14,918 nt of DNA from Bacteriovoracaceae bacterium (lineage in GTDB: Bacteria > Bdellovibrionota > Bacteriovoracia > Bacteriovoracales > Bacteriovoracaceae), in the NCBI GenBank assembly GCA_947448095.1, contig CANFNN010000037.1, positions 1-14,918 of the forward strand, in the 5' to 3' direction. Of the stretch, positions 13,919-14,918 are shown one piece after another; position 1 is the stretch's first letter; each line of letters begins with the position of its first letter. The position numbers were made by a program, and so were the translations under genes. The notes beneath the pieces are model-generated. The model saw only the letters and a program-made list of their open reading frames with translations, was not told where the DNA came from and searched no databases.

Positions 13919-14918
13919 TATTCAAAAAGTGATCCTAGTCATATCTGACCTGCATTTAAGTGCTGGTAAGATGATTAAGGGGAAACGAAATCTCCTTGAA
14001 GATTTTCACTACGATAACGAGCTGATTGATTTTTTAAAGTATTATGCTGAAGGTGATTATAAAGATCTACCTGTAGAGTTAGTCATTAATGGTGATTTCT
14101 TAGACTTTCTAGCGGTTCCCTATGTGGAATTTTATGATGATGAGTTCTGGAGCGAAAAAGCCGCGTTAGCGAAGCTAAAAATGGTCATGGCCGCTCACAA
14201 GGGGGTCATGGAAGCGCTTAAGCAATTTATTGCAAACCCTGAGAAGAATATTGTTTATATCATCGGAAACCATGACGCTGAATTTGTGTTTGATTCATTA
14301 AAAGAAGAGTTCTTGTCCTATTTTGGCGAAGATTCGGTTCGCATCAGTCTTTCCAACAGCGTCACAACTCATATTCCAACTAAAGGTGTTTCGATTCAAC
14401 ACGGTCATCAGTACGAAAGGGCCCATGATTTTGATCAGGAAAATGCCGTGATTGAAACTTTGAATGGGGAGAAATACTTTATTCCACCTTGGGGCTCTTA
14501 TTACGTCACTAATGTCATAAATAAATATAAGCAAGAGAGAAGTTACATCAATGGCGTCAGGCCCATTAAGCATTTTCTTATCCATGGACTTCTATTCGAT
14601 ACTTTTTTTACGCTGCGATTTATCCTGTCTAATATTTATTATTTTGTGATGGTACGGTTTTGGCACTTTTATATGATGAAAAAAAGTTTCAAACAAATTT
14701 TTCAAGACCTTTACCGAGAGCTTGAGCTGTTTCAAGATTACGAAAGTCTTACTCGTCAGTATTTTGAAAAAAAACCAGATTCACGAGTCCTCATTGTCGG
14801 CCATACCCATAATCCGGCACTCAGGATTTTTAGTGATGGAACAATTTTTATCAATACGGGCACGTGGACTAGAATGGTTAACTTGGATCTGGGTCAGTGG
14901 AATTATGGCAGTGTCCTT
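13896..14918 (+). CDS. Calcineurin-like metallophosphoesterase, 3' end outside window
   Basis: Open from ATG 13896 to the last base (341 codons, no stop), so it is truncated by the window. All five metal-binding blocks of the calcineurin-like family are present: ISDLH (16-20: Asp18, His20), NGDFLD (65-70: Asp67), GNHD (124-127), HGH (169-171) and GHTH (302-305). These bind two metal ions and make a phosphomonoesterase, diesterase or pyrophosphatase. The SDLH/GNHD pattern recalls LpxH-like UDP-diacylglucosamine hydrolases, but the protein is much longer and the substrate cannot be told. Between HGH and GHTH lies a long insert with a very hydrophobic, aromatic-rich segment (226-262: LLFDTFFTLRFILSNIYYFV) that could dip into a membrane. 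It starts 23 bases inside the previous gene, with an AAGG site close to the ATG. Confidence 0.92.
   Translation, partial: MKSHQKNNIQKVILVISDLHLSAGKMIKGKRNLLEDFHYDNELIDFLKYYAEGDYKDLPVELVINGDFLDFLAVPYVEFYDDEFWSEKAALAKLKMVMAAHKGVMEALKQFIANPEKNIVYIIGNHDAEFVFDSLKEEFLSYFGEDSVRISLSNSVTTHIPTKGVSIQHGHQYERAHDFDQENAVIETLNGEKYFIPPWGSYYVTNVINKYKQERSYINGVRPIKHFLIHGLLFDTFFTLRFILSNIYYFVMVRFWHFYMMKKSFKQIFQDLYRELELFQDYESLTRQYFEKKPDSRVLIVGHTHNPALRIFSDGTIFINTGTWTRMVNLDLGQWNYGSVL

Noticed and set aside
14298..14585. Open frame of 95 codons on the minus strand near the window end
   Set aside because: It is antisense to the metallophosphoesterase, whose five metal-binding motifs lie in the plus frame.

Overview
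The window is one stretch of a bacterial chromosome with moderate to low GC (my estimate is about 40%). It is packed with housekeeping genes, with a few lineage-specific exported proteins between them. The small unrecognised secreted proteins, the outer-membrane barrel, the lipoprotein and the base composition would fit a Gram-negative of the Bdellovibrionota, Bacteriovorax-like. That placement is inference and no marker gene here proves it. I see no insertion sequence, prophage, CRISPR array, tRNA, rRNA or defence system.

Layout. (1) 1-791, plus: 3' part of cysS. (2) 923-1882, plus: secreted protein with a Gly/Pro-rich linker framed by two similar Cys-Tyr...Cys segments. It is preceded by a hairpin that buries its ribosome-binding site and followed by a strong intrinsic terminator. 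(3) 1927-2853, minus: lipoprotein with an NHL-type beta-propeller end. It is divergent, across a repeat-rich AT-rich intergenic region, from (4) 3088-3657, plus: small outer-membrane barrel with a TTG start. (5) 3654-11387, minus: six-gene operon pyrB-carA-carB-pyrF-pyrE-lysA. (6) 11568 to the end, plus: uvrB, a small secreted protein, and a calcineurin-like metallophosphoesterase cut by the window end. The last gene has no stop codon inside the window and is easily missed.

The minus-strand operon supplies carbamoyl phosphate (CarAB), carbamoyl aspartate (PyrB) and the last two steps to UMP (PyrE, PyrF). The two middle steps, dihydroorotase (pyrC) and dihydroorotate dehydrogenase (pyrD), are absent and must lie elsewhere. 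The order is the familiar Firmicutes-type pyr order with pyrC, pyrK and pyrD removed and lysA, the last step of lysine synthesis, added at the end. Junctions are 1- to 4-base overlaps or 1- to 2-base gaps once starts are placed by ribosome-binding sites and family N-termini. I shortened carA, pyrE and lysA from their longest possible frames on that basis.

I found no clear undescribed system. The most interesting signals are the ribosome-site-sequestering hairpin at 873-921, the paired-cysteine protein it precedes, the repeated ATTAAG elements in the divergent intergenic regions, and the coupled uvrB-secreted protein-phosphoesterase chain.
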